Source: Thiobacillus denitrificans
Lineage (GTDB): Bacteria; Pseudomonadota; Gammaproteobacteria; Burkholderiales; Thiobacillaceae
Assembly (NCBI GenBank): GCA_020723405.1
Contig: DYIY01000014.1
Location: 1-64,000 of the forward strand
Reading direction: 5' to 3'
DNA length: 64,000 bases
Notes under the pieces: model-generated
Told to the model about the DNA's origin: nothing
The model's database searches: none
What the model saw: only the letters and a program-made list of their open reading frames with translations
Position numbers and translations under genes: made by a program
In this document: piece after piece, positions 39,648 through 47,921 of the stretch
Position numbering within the stretch: the stretch's first letter is position 1
Layout of the letters: each line of letters starts with the position of its first letter

Positions 39648-40827
39648 CGAAGCGGCGCTGCGGCGGCCCGGCCTGGCCGTTCTGGCCTGGGTGCTCCTGC
39701 GGGTGGGGGCGACGGCCTTCGGTGCCCACCTGGCCCTGCTCGGCGCCGTGCAGCGGGAGGCCGTGGTCCGCCGGGGCTGGCTGGCGGATACCCGCTGGAA
39801 CGACATCGTGGCCCTGGCCGCCACCCTGCCCGGCCCCATGGCGGTGAATGCGGTGACCTGTCTGGGCTACGTCCTGCGTGGACCGTGGGGCGCTCTGGTG
39901 GCCATGCTGGCCATCCTGGGGCCATCAGTCCTGCTCATGACCGGCTTTGCCGTGCTGCGCACCGGCCTGGGGGATTCACCCTGGTTGAATGCCTTGTTTT
40001 CCCTCCTGCCGGCGACGGTGGCGGCCATCGTCCTGGCGGCCGCCGCCGGCCTGGGCAGGGCGGCCCTGCCCGACCGCTTCGCCGCCGGGGTGGCCCTGCT
40101 GGCCGGCGGCTTCCTGCTGCTTGGCCAGGGCCGGGGCCTGGCCTGGATCATCCTGCTGGCCGGCCTGGCCGGCGTGCTCTGGCATCTCCCCCGGCCCGGC
40201 CGGACCGGGGGCTTTGCCCTGGGGGCCCTGGCCCCGGCCTTGCTGGCCGCCGGCCTGGCCCTGGCGGCCCTGCTGTCCCCCGGCCTGCCGGGCCTGGGCA
40301 CCCTTGGACAGTTGTTCACCGGCTTCGCCCGCACGGGTCTCCTGATGTTCGGCGGTGGTTACACCGCCGTGCCCCTTTTCCAGCAACTGGCCGTGGAACA
40401 GCATGGCTGGATCGATCCGGCCGGGCTGGCCGAGGCCATCGCCCTGAGCCAGCTCACGCCGGGCCCCATCCTCACCAGCGCCGGCTACATCGGCCAGACG
40501 GTGGCCGGCCTGGCGGGCAATGCTTCCGCCCTGGCCGGCATGTTCCTGCCCATGGCCATCATCGCGGTATTGCTCCTGCGCAGCCTGGAGAATCTGGCCG
40601 GCACCTGGTGGATGGCCGGTTTCCTGCATGGAGTGCGGCCTGCCGCCCTGGCGGCCATCGCGGCGGGTGGTCTGCTGCTGTTGGCGGCCCTGCCCGACCC
40701 GGCCCGCTCCCTGCCCGTGGCCGCTGGCGCCCTCTATCTGCTGTTGGGCCGGGGCCTGCCCACCTACTGGCTCATCCCCCTGGCCGGTGGCGTGGGCCTG
40801 CTGCTGGCCGGCCTGACGGGGACTTGA
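39640..40827 (+). CDS. chrA: Chromate transporter ChrA family, two-domain form
   Basis: 395 residues with two repeated CHR domains of about six helices each. The family motif is seen twice, LPGPMAVNAVTCLGY near residue 65 and TPGPILTSAGYIGQ near 275. ChrA effluxes chromate in known members, but many homologues have no proven substrate. GTG 39640 overlaps the sulfotransferase stop by eight bases. A sulfate-like oxyanion link to the neighbouring sulfotransferase is conceivable but speculative. Confidence 0.85.
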   Translation: MADEAALRRPGLAVLAWVLLRVGATAFGAHLALLGAVQREAVVRRGWLADTRWNDIVALAATLPGPMAVNAVTCLGYVLRGPWGALVAMLAILGPSVLLMTGFAVLRTGLGDSPWLNALFSLLPATVAAIVLAAAAGLGRAALPDRFAAGVALLAGGFLLLGQGRGLAWIILLAGLAGVLWHLPRPGRTGGFALGALAPALLAAGLALAALLSPGLPGLGTLGQLFTGFARTGLLMFGGGYTAVPLFQQLAVEQHGWIDPAGLAEAIALSQLTPGPILTSAGYIGQTVAGLAGNASALAGMFLPMAIIAVLLLRSLENLAGTWWMAGFLHGVRPAALAAIAAGGLLLLAALPDPARSLPVAAGALYLLLGRGLPTYWLIPLAGGVGLLLAGLTGT

Positions 40828-40836
40828 GCGCCTTCC

Positions 40837-41292
40837 TTAAGCGCCTTCCCAGCGGGCCGCCGCCGTGTCGTCCGACTCCCGGGCGTCCACCCACTTCTCG
40901 CCGTCCGGGGTGGCTTCCTTCTTCCAGAAGGGGGCCCGGGTCTTCAGGTAATCCATGATGAATTCACAGGCGGCGAAAGCATCGCCCCGGTGACTGGAGG
41001 CCACGGCCACCAGGACGATGGGATCGGTGGGTTGCAGGGGGCCCACCCGGTGGATGACGCAGGCGTCCAGGACTTCCCAGCGGGTCCGGGCCTCGGCGAC
41101 GATGTCGGCCAGGGCCTTCTCGGTCATGCCCGGGTAATGTTCCAGGGTCATGGCGCTGACGCTCTGGCCCTCGTTCACGTCCCGCACCAGCCCCAGGAAG
41201 GCGGCCACGGCGCCCACCCGGGGGTTGGCCCGGTACAGGGCGGCCACTTCGGTTTGCAGCTCGAAGGCTTGGGACTGGACGGCGATCTTCAT
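40837..41292 (-). CDS. moaE: Molybdopterin synthase catalytic subunit
   Basis: 151 residues with the MoaE core FLGLVRDVNEGQSV and LEHYPGMTE, HRVGPLQ and the catalytic lysines in FWKKEATPDGEKWVDA. With MoaD it converts cPMP to molybdopterin. moaD is usually next door, but here it lies about 19 kb away at 60213. Confidence 0.95.
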   Translation of the reverse strand: MKIAVQSQAFELQTEVAALYRANPRVGAVAAFLGLVRDVNEGQSVSAMTLEHYPGMTEKALADIVAEARTRWEVLDACVIHRVGPLQPTDPIVLVAVASSHRGDAFAACEFIMDYLKTRAPFWKKEATPDGEKWVDARESDDTAAARWEGA

Positions 41293-41317
41293 GGGAACTC
41301 CGGATGGGGTGGCGGGA

Positions 41318-41998
41318 TCAGGCCGGGGGCGCTGTGGGCAGCTTGTCCATGAGATAGCCCAGACCGCGCAGAGTTCGGATGGTGACGCCGGCCGGCTCCA
41401 GTTTCTTGCGCAGCCGGTGCACGTAGACCTCAATGGCGTTGGCGCTCACTTCCTCGCCGTAACCGCACAGGCTCTCGATGAGCTGGTCCTTGCTCACCAC
41501 CTTGCCTTGGCGGAACAGCAGGGTTTCCAACACCGAGACTTCCCTTTGCGAGAGTTCCAGGGACTCGCCGTTCAGGCTGGCCCGGCGGCCCACCGTGTCG
41601 TAGTCCAGGGCGCCGCAGGTCAGGTGGGGGGTTCCCCCCTGGCCCCGGCGCAGCAGGGCCCGCACCCGGGCCTCCAGTTCCACCAGGGAGAAGGGCTTGG
41701 TCAGGTAGTCGTCGGCCCCCAGGTCCAGGCCCTTGACCCGGTCCTCCACGCCATCCCGCGCCGTGAGGATGATGACCGGGGTGAGGTGGCCGCCACCGCG
41801 CAGGCGGGACAGCACGTTCAGGCCATCCAGGCGGGGCAGGCCCAGATCCAGGATCACCAGATCGAAGCCGCCGCCGCGCAGCAGCCCCAGGGCCATTTCC
41901 CCGTCCCCGGCCTGGTCGGTGGCGTAGCCGGCGGCGCGCATGGCCCGGGTCAGGCTGTCCTGGAGGATGGGGTCGTCCTCGACGATGAGCACACGCAC
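41318..41998 (-). CDS. OmpR-family response regulator (QseB/TctD-like), orphan
   Basis: 226 residues. Receiver with acidic pocket EDD at 7-9, phospho-acceptor D51 (VILDLGLP) and K in LTKPF; C-terminal winged helix ending IRTLRGLGYLMD. No histidine kinase gene is adjacent. The same-strand orphan kinase at 58800-60179 is a candidate partner. A CTTACG-N5-CTTACA direct repeat lies 26 bases upstream of its start. Confidence 0.9.
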   Translation of the reverse strand: MRVLIVEDDPILQDSLTRAMRAAGYATDQAGDGEMALGLLRGGGFDLVILDLGLPRLDGLNVLSRLRGGGHLTPVIILTARDGVEDRVKGLDLGADDYLTKPFSLVELEARVRALLRRGQGGTPHLTCGALDYDTVGRRASLNGESLELSQREVSVLETLLFRQGKVVSKDQLIESLCGYGEEVSANAIEVYVHRLRKKLEPAGVTIRTLRGLGYLMDKLPTAPPA

Positions 41999-42023
41999 GG
42001 CGATGGCCTGGAACGGGTTTCGG

Positions 42024-42040
42024 TGTAAGGGTGGCGTAAG
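42024..42040 (-). promoter_or_regulatory. OmpR-type direct repeat upstream of the orphan regulator
   Basis: On the plus strand TGTAAG, five bases, CGTAAG. Half-site spacing matches three other sites in the window (42946, 45499, 50593) and resembles the PmrA/QseB box CTTAAG-N5-CTTAAG. Confidence 0.5.
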
Positions 42041-42118
42041 GCAGCCCGTTTAGGATACCTCAACCCAACTGTCGTTGGCCCGGTCCTCCCCCGCTCGTTG
42101 CCTCGGCGACGGGCAACG

Positions 42119-42142
42119 CCCCCCGGCTTGTCCGGGGGGTTT
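42119..42142. terminator. GC hairpin between PEP-CTERM gene and response regulator
   Basis: CCCCCCGG and CCGGGGGG pair around CTTGT; TTT follows on the plus strand. It starts 21 bases past the minus-strand PEP-CTERM gene. A second hairpin (GTTGCC...GGGCAAC) adjoins it. Confidence 0.55.
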
Positions 42143-42162
42143 CCATTTCCGGCTGCCGTTTC

Positions 42163-42846
42163 TTATCGGACGGTGCGCCGCCGCCAGGCCAGCAGGCCCA
42201 GCCCCCCCAGGAACATGGCCCAGGTCTCGGGCTCAGGAACCGGGTTGGTGGGGGCCAGGGTGAAGCTGTTGATGTTGTTCACCGTGTTGGTCACGCCGAA
42301 ATTCAATCCCAGAAAGTAACCGCCATAGGGCAGTTCCGGCACCAGTGTGTTGGTCTGTGCCGGGTCGATGTCCGGACTCACGGCGCCGGTGGGCTGGCCG
42401 TCGGCGGGATCGATGTAGCCGTTGGTGTCGTAGAAGGACAGGTAGAGGTTGCTGATGGTGGTGCCGTTGATGCTGCCCGTGGTGCCCGGGTTGTTGCCCA
42501 GCAGGCTGAAGGTGAGCACGTCCAGGCCGGGGCTCACGCCGTAATCCGCCTCGTGGAAATTGAGTACCGACAGGTTCCCCGGGGCGTTGAGGCTGACGTG
42601 GTCGTCTCCCACGGTGATGCTCAGTTCGGTGATGGCGCCGGTGTACACCGTCATGTAGCCCTGCCAGACGGCATCGTAGAAGGTGGTGGTGGGCGTGGCC
42701 ACGGCCAGGTCGTAGGTGAAGCGGCCGACGTAGGCCTCACTGCCGAAACCGTTGAGGATGCCGGTGAAAGCGTAGGACACGGGGGCGGCCTGGGCGGCGC
42801 CGGCCAGCATGAGGCTGGCGGCCAGGGCGAGTTGGCGGACTTGCAT
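42163..42846 (-). CDS. PEP-CTERM sorting domain protein
   Basis: 227 residues. Signal peptide about 1-20 (LALAASLMLAGAAQA), a beta-rich domain with Asn/Thr/Gly-rich loops, then PVPEPETWAMFLGGLGLL and WRRRTVR. Unlike the other three PEP-CTERM genes in view, no correctly spaced sigma-54 element was found upstream; instead a 41-base palindrome lies 45 bases before its start. Confidence 0.88.
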   Translation of the reverse strand: MQVRQLALAASLMLAGAAQAAPVSYAFTGILNGFGSEAYVGRFTYDLAVATPTTTFYDAVWQGYMTVYTGAITELSITVGDDHVSLNAPGNLSVLNFHEADYGVSPGLDVLTFSLLGNNPGTTGSINGTTISNLYLSFYDTNGYIDPADGQPTGAVSPDIDPAQTNTLVPELPYGGYFLGLNFGVTNTVNNINSFTLAPTNPVPEPETWAMFLGGLGLLAWRRRTVR

Positions 42847-42890
42847 GGGTCATTCCCTTTCTTTTGTGTGGGTAGGGCGCAGAGTAGCAG

Positions 42891-42931
42891 TGGCGACCAA
42901 GCGTGTAAACAATTTACACGCTTGGTCGCCA
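42891..42931. repeat. Perfect 19-base inverted repeat in a divergent promoter region
   Basis: TGGCGACCAAGCGTGTAAA and its exact complement are separated by CAA. It lies between the divergent PEP-CTERM and DUF485-actP genes. No T-run follows in either direction, so it does not look like a terminator. An operator or a small mobile-element relic are the options. Confidence 0.75.
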
Positions 42932-42945
42932 AAGAAAAAAACCGA

Positions 42946-42962
42946 CGTAAGGGTCCTGTAAG
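42946..42962 (+). promoter_or_regulatory. OmpR-type direct repeat before the DUF485-actP operon
   Basis: CGTAAG, GGTCC, TGTAAG. It lies 77 bases before the DUF485 start. Possible -10 TAGCAT begins ten bases after the second half-site (42973). Confidence 0.5.
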
Positions 42963-43038
42963 TCCCCCTCCTTAGCATGCGGCCAGCGCCCAAACCGGGC
43001 CTCAAGTGTTTTCCTTCCTGCCGTAACGGAGTCCTGCC

Positions 43039-43356
43039 ATGTCAAAACCTGAAATGAACTGGGCGGCCATCGATGCCGACCCGCGCTTCCAGGCACTGCA
43101 CAAGAAGAAGCTGACCTTCCTGTGGTCCCTGATGATCTTCTCGGTGGTCTATTACTTCCTGCTGCCCATCGGTGCGGCCTACTTCCAGGATCTGTACAAG
43201 ATCAAGGTCTGGGGTCCCGTGAACGTGGGCATCCTGTTCGCCCTGTCCGAGTTCATCGTGGCCTGGACCATCGCCGCCGTGTACGCCAAGCGGGCCAACC
43301 GGGAATTCGACGCCATGGCCGCCGAGATCATCAAAGACGCCCATAACATCAAGTAA
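43039..43356 (+). CDS. yjcH: DUF485 (YjcH-like) membrane protein
   Basis: 105 residues with two hydrophobic helices (SLMIFSVVYYFLLPIG and NVGILFALSEFIVAWTIAAVY) and a basic N-terminal lead-in, as in E. coli YjcH, which lies between acs and actP. It precedes actP by ten bases and probably forms or supports the transporter complex. Start at ATG 43039 is preceded by an AACGGAG site. Confidence 0.9.
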   Translation: MSKPEMNWAAIDADPRFQALHKKKLTFLWSLMIFSVVYYFLLPIGAAYFQDLYKIKVWGPVNVGILFALSEFIVAWTIAAVYAKRANREFDAMAAEIIKDAHNIK

Positions 43357-43366
43357 GGATTCCGAC

Positions 43367-45403
43367 ATGAACCTGAAACTCATCGGCGGCGCCGCTGCCC
43401 TGGCCGCCGTCAGCTCCCTGGCCTTTGCCGGGACTGGCGCCGTGGCCGACGAATTCAAGTGGATGACCTTCGCCGTGTTCGGCGCCATCATCGCCTTGAC
43501 CATGTACGTCACCTATTGGGCCGCCCGGCAGACCCACTCCACTTCGGAGTTCTATGCCGCCGGCCGTTCCGTCACCGGTGTCCAGAACGGCTGGGCCATC
43601 GCCGGTGACTATCTGTCCGCCGCGTCCTTCCTGGGCATCGCCGGCCTGATCTCCCTGTACGGCTATGACGGCTTCATGTACTCGGTGGGCTGGCTGGTGG
43701 CCTACATCACCGTGCTGCTGGTGATCGCCGAGCCCTGCCGCAACATCGGCAAGTACACCCTGGGGGACATCCTGGCCTTCCGCAACCAGCCCAAGGCCTC
43801 CAAGACCGTGGCCGCCCTGTCCACCATCACCGTGTCCACCTTCTACCTGACCGCCCAGATGGTGGGCGGCGGCGTGCTGATCAAGACCCTGATCGGCATC
43901 GACTACTACATCTCCGTCATCGGCGTGGGCATCCTCATGCTGACCTACGTGGTATTCGGCGGCATGAAGGCAACCACCTGGGTGCAGATCATCAAGGCCG
44001 TGCTGCTGGTGACCGCCTCCATCCTGCTGGTCATGTTCACCTGGGGCCAATACGGCTTCAGCCTGCCCGGCTTCCTGCAAGCCGTGGTGGACAACCCCGG
44101 CGTGCAGAAGCAGGTGGCCAAGGTGATCGGCGACGCCGCCCTGAACATGAGCCCCGAGGAACTGGGCCAGCGCTTCCTGGAGCCGGGCCTGTTCCTGAAG
44201 AACCCCATCGACCAGATCTCCCTGGGCATGGCCCTGGTGCTGGGCACCGCCGGCATGCCCCACATCCTGATGCGCTTCTTCACCGTGCCCACCGCCCAGG
44301 ACGCCCGCAAGTCCGTGATCTGGGCCATGGCCATCATCGGGGGCTTCTACGTGCTGACCCTGTTCCTGGGCATGGGCGCCGCGATCAACGTGGGTTCCGC
44401 CAACATCGCCGGCCTGGACAAGGGCGGCAACATGGCTGCTCCGCTGCTGGCCCAGTACGTGGGCGGCGGCGCCGACTCCATGCTCGGCAACCTGTTCCTG
44501 GCCTTCGTGGCGGCCGTGGCCTTCGCCACCATCGTCGCGGTGGTGGCCGGTCTGGTGCTGGCGGCGGCGTCCGCCATGGCCCACGACATCTACGTGGGCG
44601 TCATCAAGGGTGACCATGCCTCTCCCCAGGAGCAGGTGATCGCCGCCCGGGTGTCCTCCATCATCGTCGGCATCCTGGCCATCTACGTGGGTATCGCCGC
44701 CGAGGGCCAGAACGTGGCCCACCTGGTGGCCCTGGCCTTCGCCGTGGCGGCTTCCTCCAACCTGCCGGCCGTGTTCCTGACCCTGTACTGGAAGCGGGCC
44801 AACACCTACGGCATCGTCACCGGCATGGTGGTGGGCGCGGTGACCGCCATCGCCCTGGTGATGATCTCCCCCAACATGACCTACCCCCAGGCCGTGATCA
44901 AGGACGCCAAGAAAGTGCTGGAAGGCGAGCCCATGCAGCCCGCCAAGGAAGCCAAGCCCGCCGTGGTGGCTTCCAGCTTCATGTGCGAACTGTTCGCCAT
45001 GGAAGGCTGCGTGAAGTCCGAGCCCGCCAAACCGGCTTCCCCCGAGAAGGCCGCCAAGCCGGGCGCCGCCGAGAAGCTGGCCAAGTTGAACGAGAAGCTG
45101 GCCACCTTGAGTGACGAGAAGGAGATCGCCGCGGTGAAGAAGGACATCGCCGCCACCGAGAAGGCCAAGTCCAAGGCGGAAGCCGACCTGAAGACCTTCG
45201 AAGGCCAGACCACCAGCATGGCGGGCCTGGAGAAGCCCTTCTTCCTGCTGAAGAACCCGGGCCTCATCTCCATCCCCCTGGGCTTCCTGTGCGTGATCGT
45301 CTTCTCCCTGGCCTTCCGGGACAAGCGCGCCGAGGAAATGTGGGACGAACTCTACGTGCGCCAGAACACCGGCATCCATGCCGAAGGCGCCTCGGCCCAC
45401 TGA
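43367..45403 (+). CDS. actP: Cation/acetate symporter ActP with inserted charged region
   Basis: 678 residues against about 550 in E. coli ActP. A signal-like first helix (residues 1-22) is followed by the SSS-family helices with SEFYAAGRSVTG, the Na+-site region and PHILMRFFTVP near 305. The extra length is mainly a hydrophilic Ala/Lys/Pro/Glu-rich segment between the last two helices (about residues 545-620), with KPA repeats and a predicted helical stretch of Lys/Glu heptads. The last helix (SIPLGFLCVIVFSLAF) returns to the membrane. Transport of acetate or similar acids is family knowledge; the insertion is an oddity of unknown use. Confidence 0.9.
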   Translation: MNLKLIGGAAALAAVSSLAFAGTGAVADEFKWMTFAVFGAIIALTMYVTYWAARQTHSTSEFYAAGRSVTGVQNGWAIAGDYLSAASFLGIAGLISLYGYDGFMYSVGWLVAYITVLLVIAEPCRNIGKYTLGDILAFRNQPKASKTVAALSTITVSTFYLTAQMVGGGVLIKTLIGIDYYISVIGVGILMLTYVVFGGMKATTWVQIIKAVLLVTASILLVMFTWGQYGFSLPGFLQAVVDNPGVQKQVAKVIGDAALNMSPEELGQRFLEPGLFLKNPIDQISLGMALVLGTAGMPHILMRFFTVPTAQDARKSVIWAMAIIGGFYVLTLFLGMGAAINVGSANIAGLDKGGNMAAPLLAQYVGGGADSMLGNLFLAFVAAVAFATIVAVVAGLVLAAASAMAHDIYVGVIKGDHASPQEQVIAARVSSIIVGILAIYVGIAAEGQNVAHLVALAFAVAASSNLPAVFLTLYWKRANTYGIVTGMVVGAVTAIALVMISPNMTYPQAVIKDAKKVLEGEPMQPAKEAKPAVVASSFMCELFAMEGCVKSEPAKPASPEKAAKPGAAEKLAKLNEKLATLSDEKEIAAVKKDIAATEKAKSKAEADLKTFEGQTTSMAGLEKPFFLLKNPGLISIPLGFLCVIVFSLAFRDKRAEEMWDELYVRQNTGIHAEGASAH

Positions 45404-45449
45404 GGTTCGAACGATCCTCCCCCCGTCCGCCCCGCCAGGGGCGGGCACT

Positions 45450-45483
45450 CGAACCCCCGGCTGGTCCGGGGGTTCGTTTTTTT
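45450..45483 (+). terminator. Rho-independent terminator of the actP operon
   Basis: GAACCCCCGG and CCGGGGGTTC with a five-base loop, followed by G and seven T. It is 47 bases beyond the actP stop. Confidence 0.9.
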
Positions 45484-45498
45484 GGCGTCTGTGGACTT

Positions 45499-45515
45499 CT
45501 TAAGTGTTCGTTAAC
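45499..45515 (+). promoter_or_regulatory. OmpR-type direct repeat before the small AKP protein and QseBC-like genes
   Basis: CTTAAG, TGTTC, GTTAAC. The first half-site is exactly the PmrA/QseB-type hexamer. A weak -10 (GAGAAT) begins ten bases after it. It could make the two-component system autoregulated. Confidence 0.55.
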
Positions 45516-45582
45516 TCCCCATGGTGAGAATGGGTTCGTCCGGATGTTTCCTCCGGCGCATCGTCAATCGAGGAGAAATTGC

Positions 45583-45810
45583 ATGAACAAGACTCTGATC
45601 GCTCTGCTGTCCGCCCTTTCCCTGCTGGCCTTCGGTTCCGCCCACGCCACCGAGGCCGCCAAGCCCGCCGAGGCGGCCAAGCCTGCCGAAGCGGCCAAGC
45701 CTGCCGAGGCCGCCAAGCCTGCCAAGAAGAAGGCCAAGAAGGCCGATGCCAAGGCCGAGGAAGCCAAGCCTGCCGAGGCAGCCAAGCCCGCCGAGCCCGC
45801 CAAGAAGTAA
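45583..45810 (+). CDS. Small secreted Ala/Lys/Pro-repeat protein
   Basis: 75 residues starting behind GAGGAGAAATT. A signal peptide spans about residues 1-22 (LIALLSALSLLAFGSAHA). The mature 50 residues are low complexity: repeats of AAKPAE, a central KKKAKKADAKAEE and a closing PAEPAKK. At DNA level 15-base units repeat in tandem at about 45655-45720. The same AKP-type sequence occurs in the extra loop of the preceding ActP. A terminator follows directly, so it can be expressed alone at high level. Function unknown; binding of polyanions is plausible from its charge. Confidence 0.75.
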   Translation: MNKTLIALLSALSLLAFGSAHATEAAKPAEAAKPAEAAKPAEAAKPAKKKAKKADAKAEEAKPAEAAKPAEPAKK

Positions 45811-45832
45811 GTTGTTCGCTGCTGTACAGAAG

Positions 45833-45859
45833 AGCGGGGTTTCCCCGCTTTTCTTTTTT
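45833..45859 (+). terminator. Rho-independent terminator after the small AKP protein
   Basis: AGCGGGG and CCCCGCT with a three-base loop, followed by TTTCTTTTTT. It lies before the response regulator gene, whose transcription must read through it or start in between. Confidence 0.9.
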
Positions 45860-45885
45860 GCCGGTGCCGTGGAGGATGTTTCCCC

Positions 45886-46569
45886 ATGAAATTGCTCCTT
45901 GCCGAGGATGACCCCATGATTGGCGCCAGCATGCAACGGGGTTTGCGGACCGCTGGTTTTGCTGTGGACTGGGTGCGCGATGGCCGGGCCGCCCAGCTCG
46001 CGCTGGCCCAGGAGGATCATGCCTTGTTGCTCCTGGATCTGGGCTTGCCCCGCCTGGACGGCCTCAGTCTGTTGCGTGAGCTTCGCCGTGGCAGCCGGGA
46101 CATCCCGGTGCTGGTGGTCACTGCCAGGGATGCGGTGGCCGACCGCATTTCGGGCCTCAACCTGGGGGCCGACGACTATCTCACCAAGCCTTTCGATCTG
46201 GATGAACTCGTGGCCCGGGTCCATGCTCTGTTGCGCCGCCGGGCCGGGCGGACTCGCCCGGAGATGCGCCTGGGGGGGCTCACTCTCAATCCGGTCAGCC
46301 GCGAAGCGGAATTGAACGGCCAGGCCCTGGCGCTGTCCCAGCGGGAGTTTTCCCTGCTGGCCGCCCTCATGGAGCAGCCGGGCAAGGTGCTTTCCCGGCA
46401 GCATCTGGAGGATCGCCTGTATGGCTGGGATGATCCGGTGTCCAGCAATGCCGTGGAGGTCCACTTGCATAACCTGCGCCGCAAGCTGGGCAGCGCCTGG
46501 ATCCGCAACGTGCGCGGAGTGGGTTACAAACTGGTGGAGCCCGGACCCGGGCCGGCCTCGGGGCAATGA
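45886..46569 (+). CDS. OmpR-family response regulator, QseB/PmrA-like
   Basis: 227 residues. Acidic pocket EDD at 7-9, D51 in LLLDLGLP, LTKPF, then a winged helix ending IRNVRGVGYKL. It overlaps the kinase gene by four bases. Its DNA-binding group recognises CTTAAG-type direct repeats in known QseB/PmrA proteins, and such repeats are present upstream of its own unit and of both symporter operons. Confidence 0.92.
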   Translation: MKLLLAEDDPMIGASMQRGLRTAGFAVDWVRDGRAAQLALAQEDHALLLLDLGLPRLDGLSLLRELRRGSRDIPVLVVTARDAVADRISGLNLGADDYLTKPFDLDELVARVHALLRRRAGRTRPEMRLGGLTLNPVSREAELNGQALALSQREFSLLAALMEQPGKVLSRQHLEDRLYGWDDPVSSNAVEVHLHNLRRKLGSAWIRNVRGVGYKLVEPGPGPASGQ

Positions 46570-47891
46570 ACTCCATCCGTGGCCGTCTGCTGCTCTGGCA
46601 GATCAGCGCCTTGTTGCTCACGGGGCTGTTGGTCAGCCTGATCACCTACCAACTGGCCTGGGATGCCTTCAACCGCATCCGGGATTACGGGTTGGAGCAG
46701 ATCGCCTATTCCGTGGTGCGCCATGGGGTGGAATACGACAACGACGGGGAGGTACGCAACGACCGGGGCCAGTTCGTCAGCCAGATCTGGGCGGCCGACG
46801 GCAGCCTCTTCTATTCCTCCCTGGATACGGGGGGGCCCCCCCTTCAGCCACCCGGGTTGCGCACGCTGTCCTGGCATGACAGCGAATGGCGGGTGTATTC
46901 CCTCAAGGAGGGCGGGCTGACCATCCAGGTGGCCACCAGCCTGGAGCACCGGGCGCGCAAGTTTGCCGAAATCGCCCCCTGGCTGCTCATCCCCCTGGCC
47001 GTGCTGGTGGTCCTGCTGGGGCTTCTCAACCGGGCGGCCGTGGGCCGGGCCCTGGCGCCCCTCAAGCGGGTCCGGGAGGAGCTCGGCCAGCGGGGTTCCC
47101 GCAGCCTGCATGCCATCGATGCCCGTGGCCTGCCCGACGAAGTGGCACCCCTGGTGGGGACCCTCAACGAACTCCTGCGCCACCTGGAGGCGGCATTGGA
47201 GAGCCAGCGCCGCTTCATTGCCGACGCCGCCCACGAATTGCGCACCCCTTTGACCGCCGTCAAACTCCAGGCCCGGCTGGTCGCCCTGGCCGATGACCCG
47301 GATGAGCGGCAGGCCGCCCTGGAGCAGCTCGCCCAGGGAGTGGATCGGGCCGCCCATCTGGTGGACCAGTTGCTGGGCATGGCCCGTCTGGAACCGGAGG
47401 CCAATGGACAGGGCTTCGAGCCGGTGGGACTGCACGAACTGGCCAAGCGGGCCGTGGGTGACTTCTCCTCCCTGGCCGAGGCCCGCCGGATCGACCTGGG
47501 TGTGGGGGCTTGCGAAGCCCTCACCTTGCCGGGCCAGCCACGGAACCTGCGGGTCATGCTGGACAACCTGATCGACAATGCCCTGCGCTACATCCCCGCG
47601 GGTGGCCGGGTGGACGTGGATGTGCTGCGCGACGGGGGAACCGCCGTGCTCATGGTCAGCGACGACGGCCCAGGCATCCCCGAAGCGGATCGGGAACGGG
47701 TCTTCGAGCGCTTTCAGCGTCTGGCCGGTGCGGACATCCCCGGTAGCGGACTGGGCCTGTCCATCGTCCGCCAGGTGGCCTTCATCCACGGCGGCAGCGT
47801 GCGTCTGGACAATCGTCCGGGTGGAGGCCTCAGGGTCATGGTTCGCCTGCCCATGGCGGTGCAAGTACCGCCGGCCGGGATGATGAAATAA
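46566..47891 (+). CDS. Sensor histidine kinase, QseC-like
   Basis: 441 residues. First membrane helix about 8-28, a ~110-residue periplasmic domain, second helix about 137-154, HAMP, then HisKA with H223 in AAHELRTPL, and HATPase motifs DNLIDNALRYIP (N box), DDGPGIPE (G1) and GSGLGLSIV (G2). The periplasmic part contains no recognised ligand fold. It pairs with the response regulator it overlaps. Confidence 0.92.
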   Translation: MNSIRGRLLLWQISALLLTGLLVSLITYQLAWDAFNRIRDYGLEQIAYSVVRHGVEYDNDGEVRNDRGQFVSQIWAADGSLFYSSLDTGGPPLQPPGLRTLSWHDSEWRVYSLKEGGLTIQVATSLEHRARKFAEIAPWLLIPLAVLVVLLGLLNRAAVGRALAPLKRVREELGQRGSRSLHAIDARGLPDEVAPLVGTLNELLRHLEAALESQRRFIADAAHELRTPLTAVKLQARLVALADDPDERQAALEQLAQGVDRAAHLVDQLLGMARLEPEANGQGFEPVGLHELAKRAVGDFSSLAEARRIDLGVGACEALTLPGQPRNLRVMLDNLIDNALRYIPAGGRVDVDVLRDGGTAVLMVSDDGPGIPEADRERVFERFQRLAGADIPGSGLGLSIVRQVAFIHGGSVRLDNRPGGGLRVMVRLPMAVQVPPAGMMK

Positions 47892-47921
47892 GCTACGGGT
47901 TTTCCCCCGGACGCTTCCTCC

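Noticed and set aside
42847-43038. Sigma-54 promoter for the PEP-CTERM gene at 42163
   Set aside because: No TGGC-N8-TGC on the minus strand; the nearest matches have wrong spacing.
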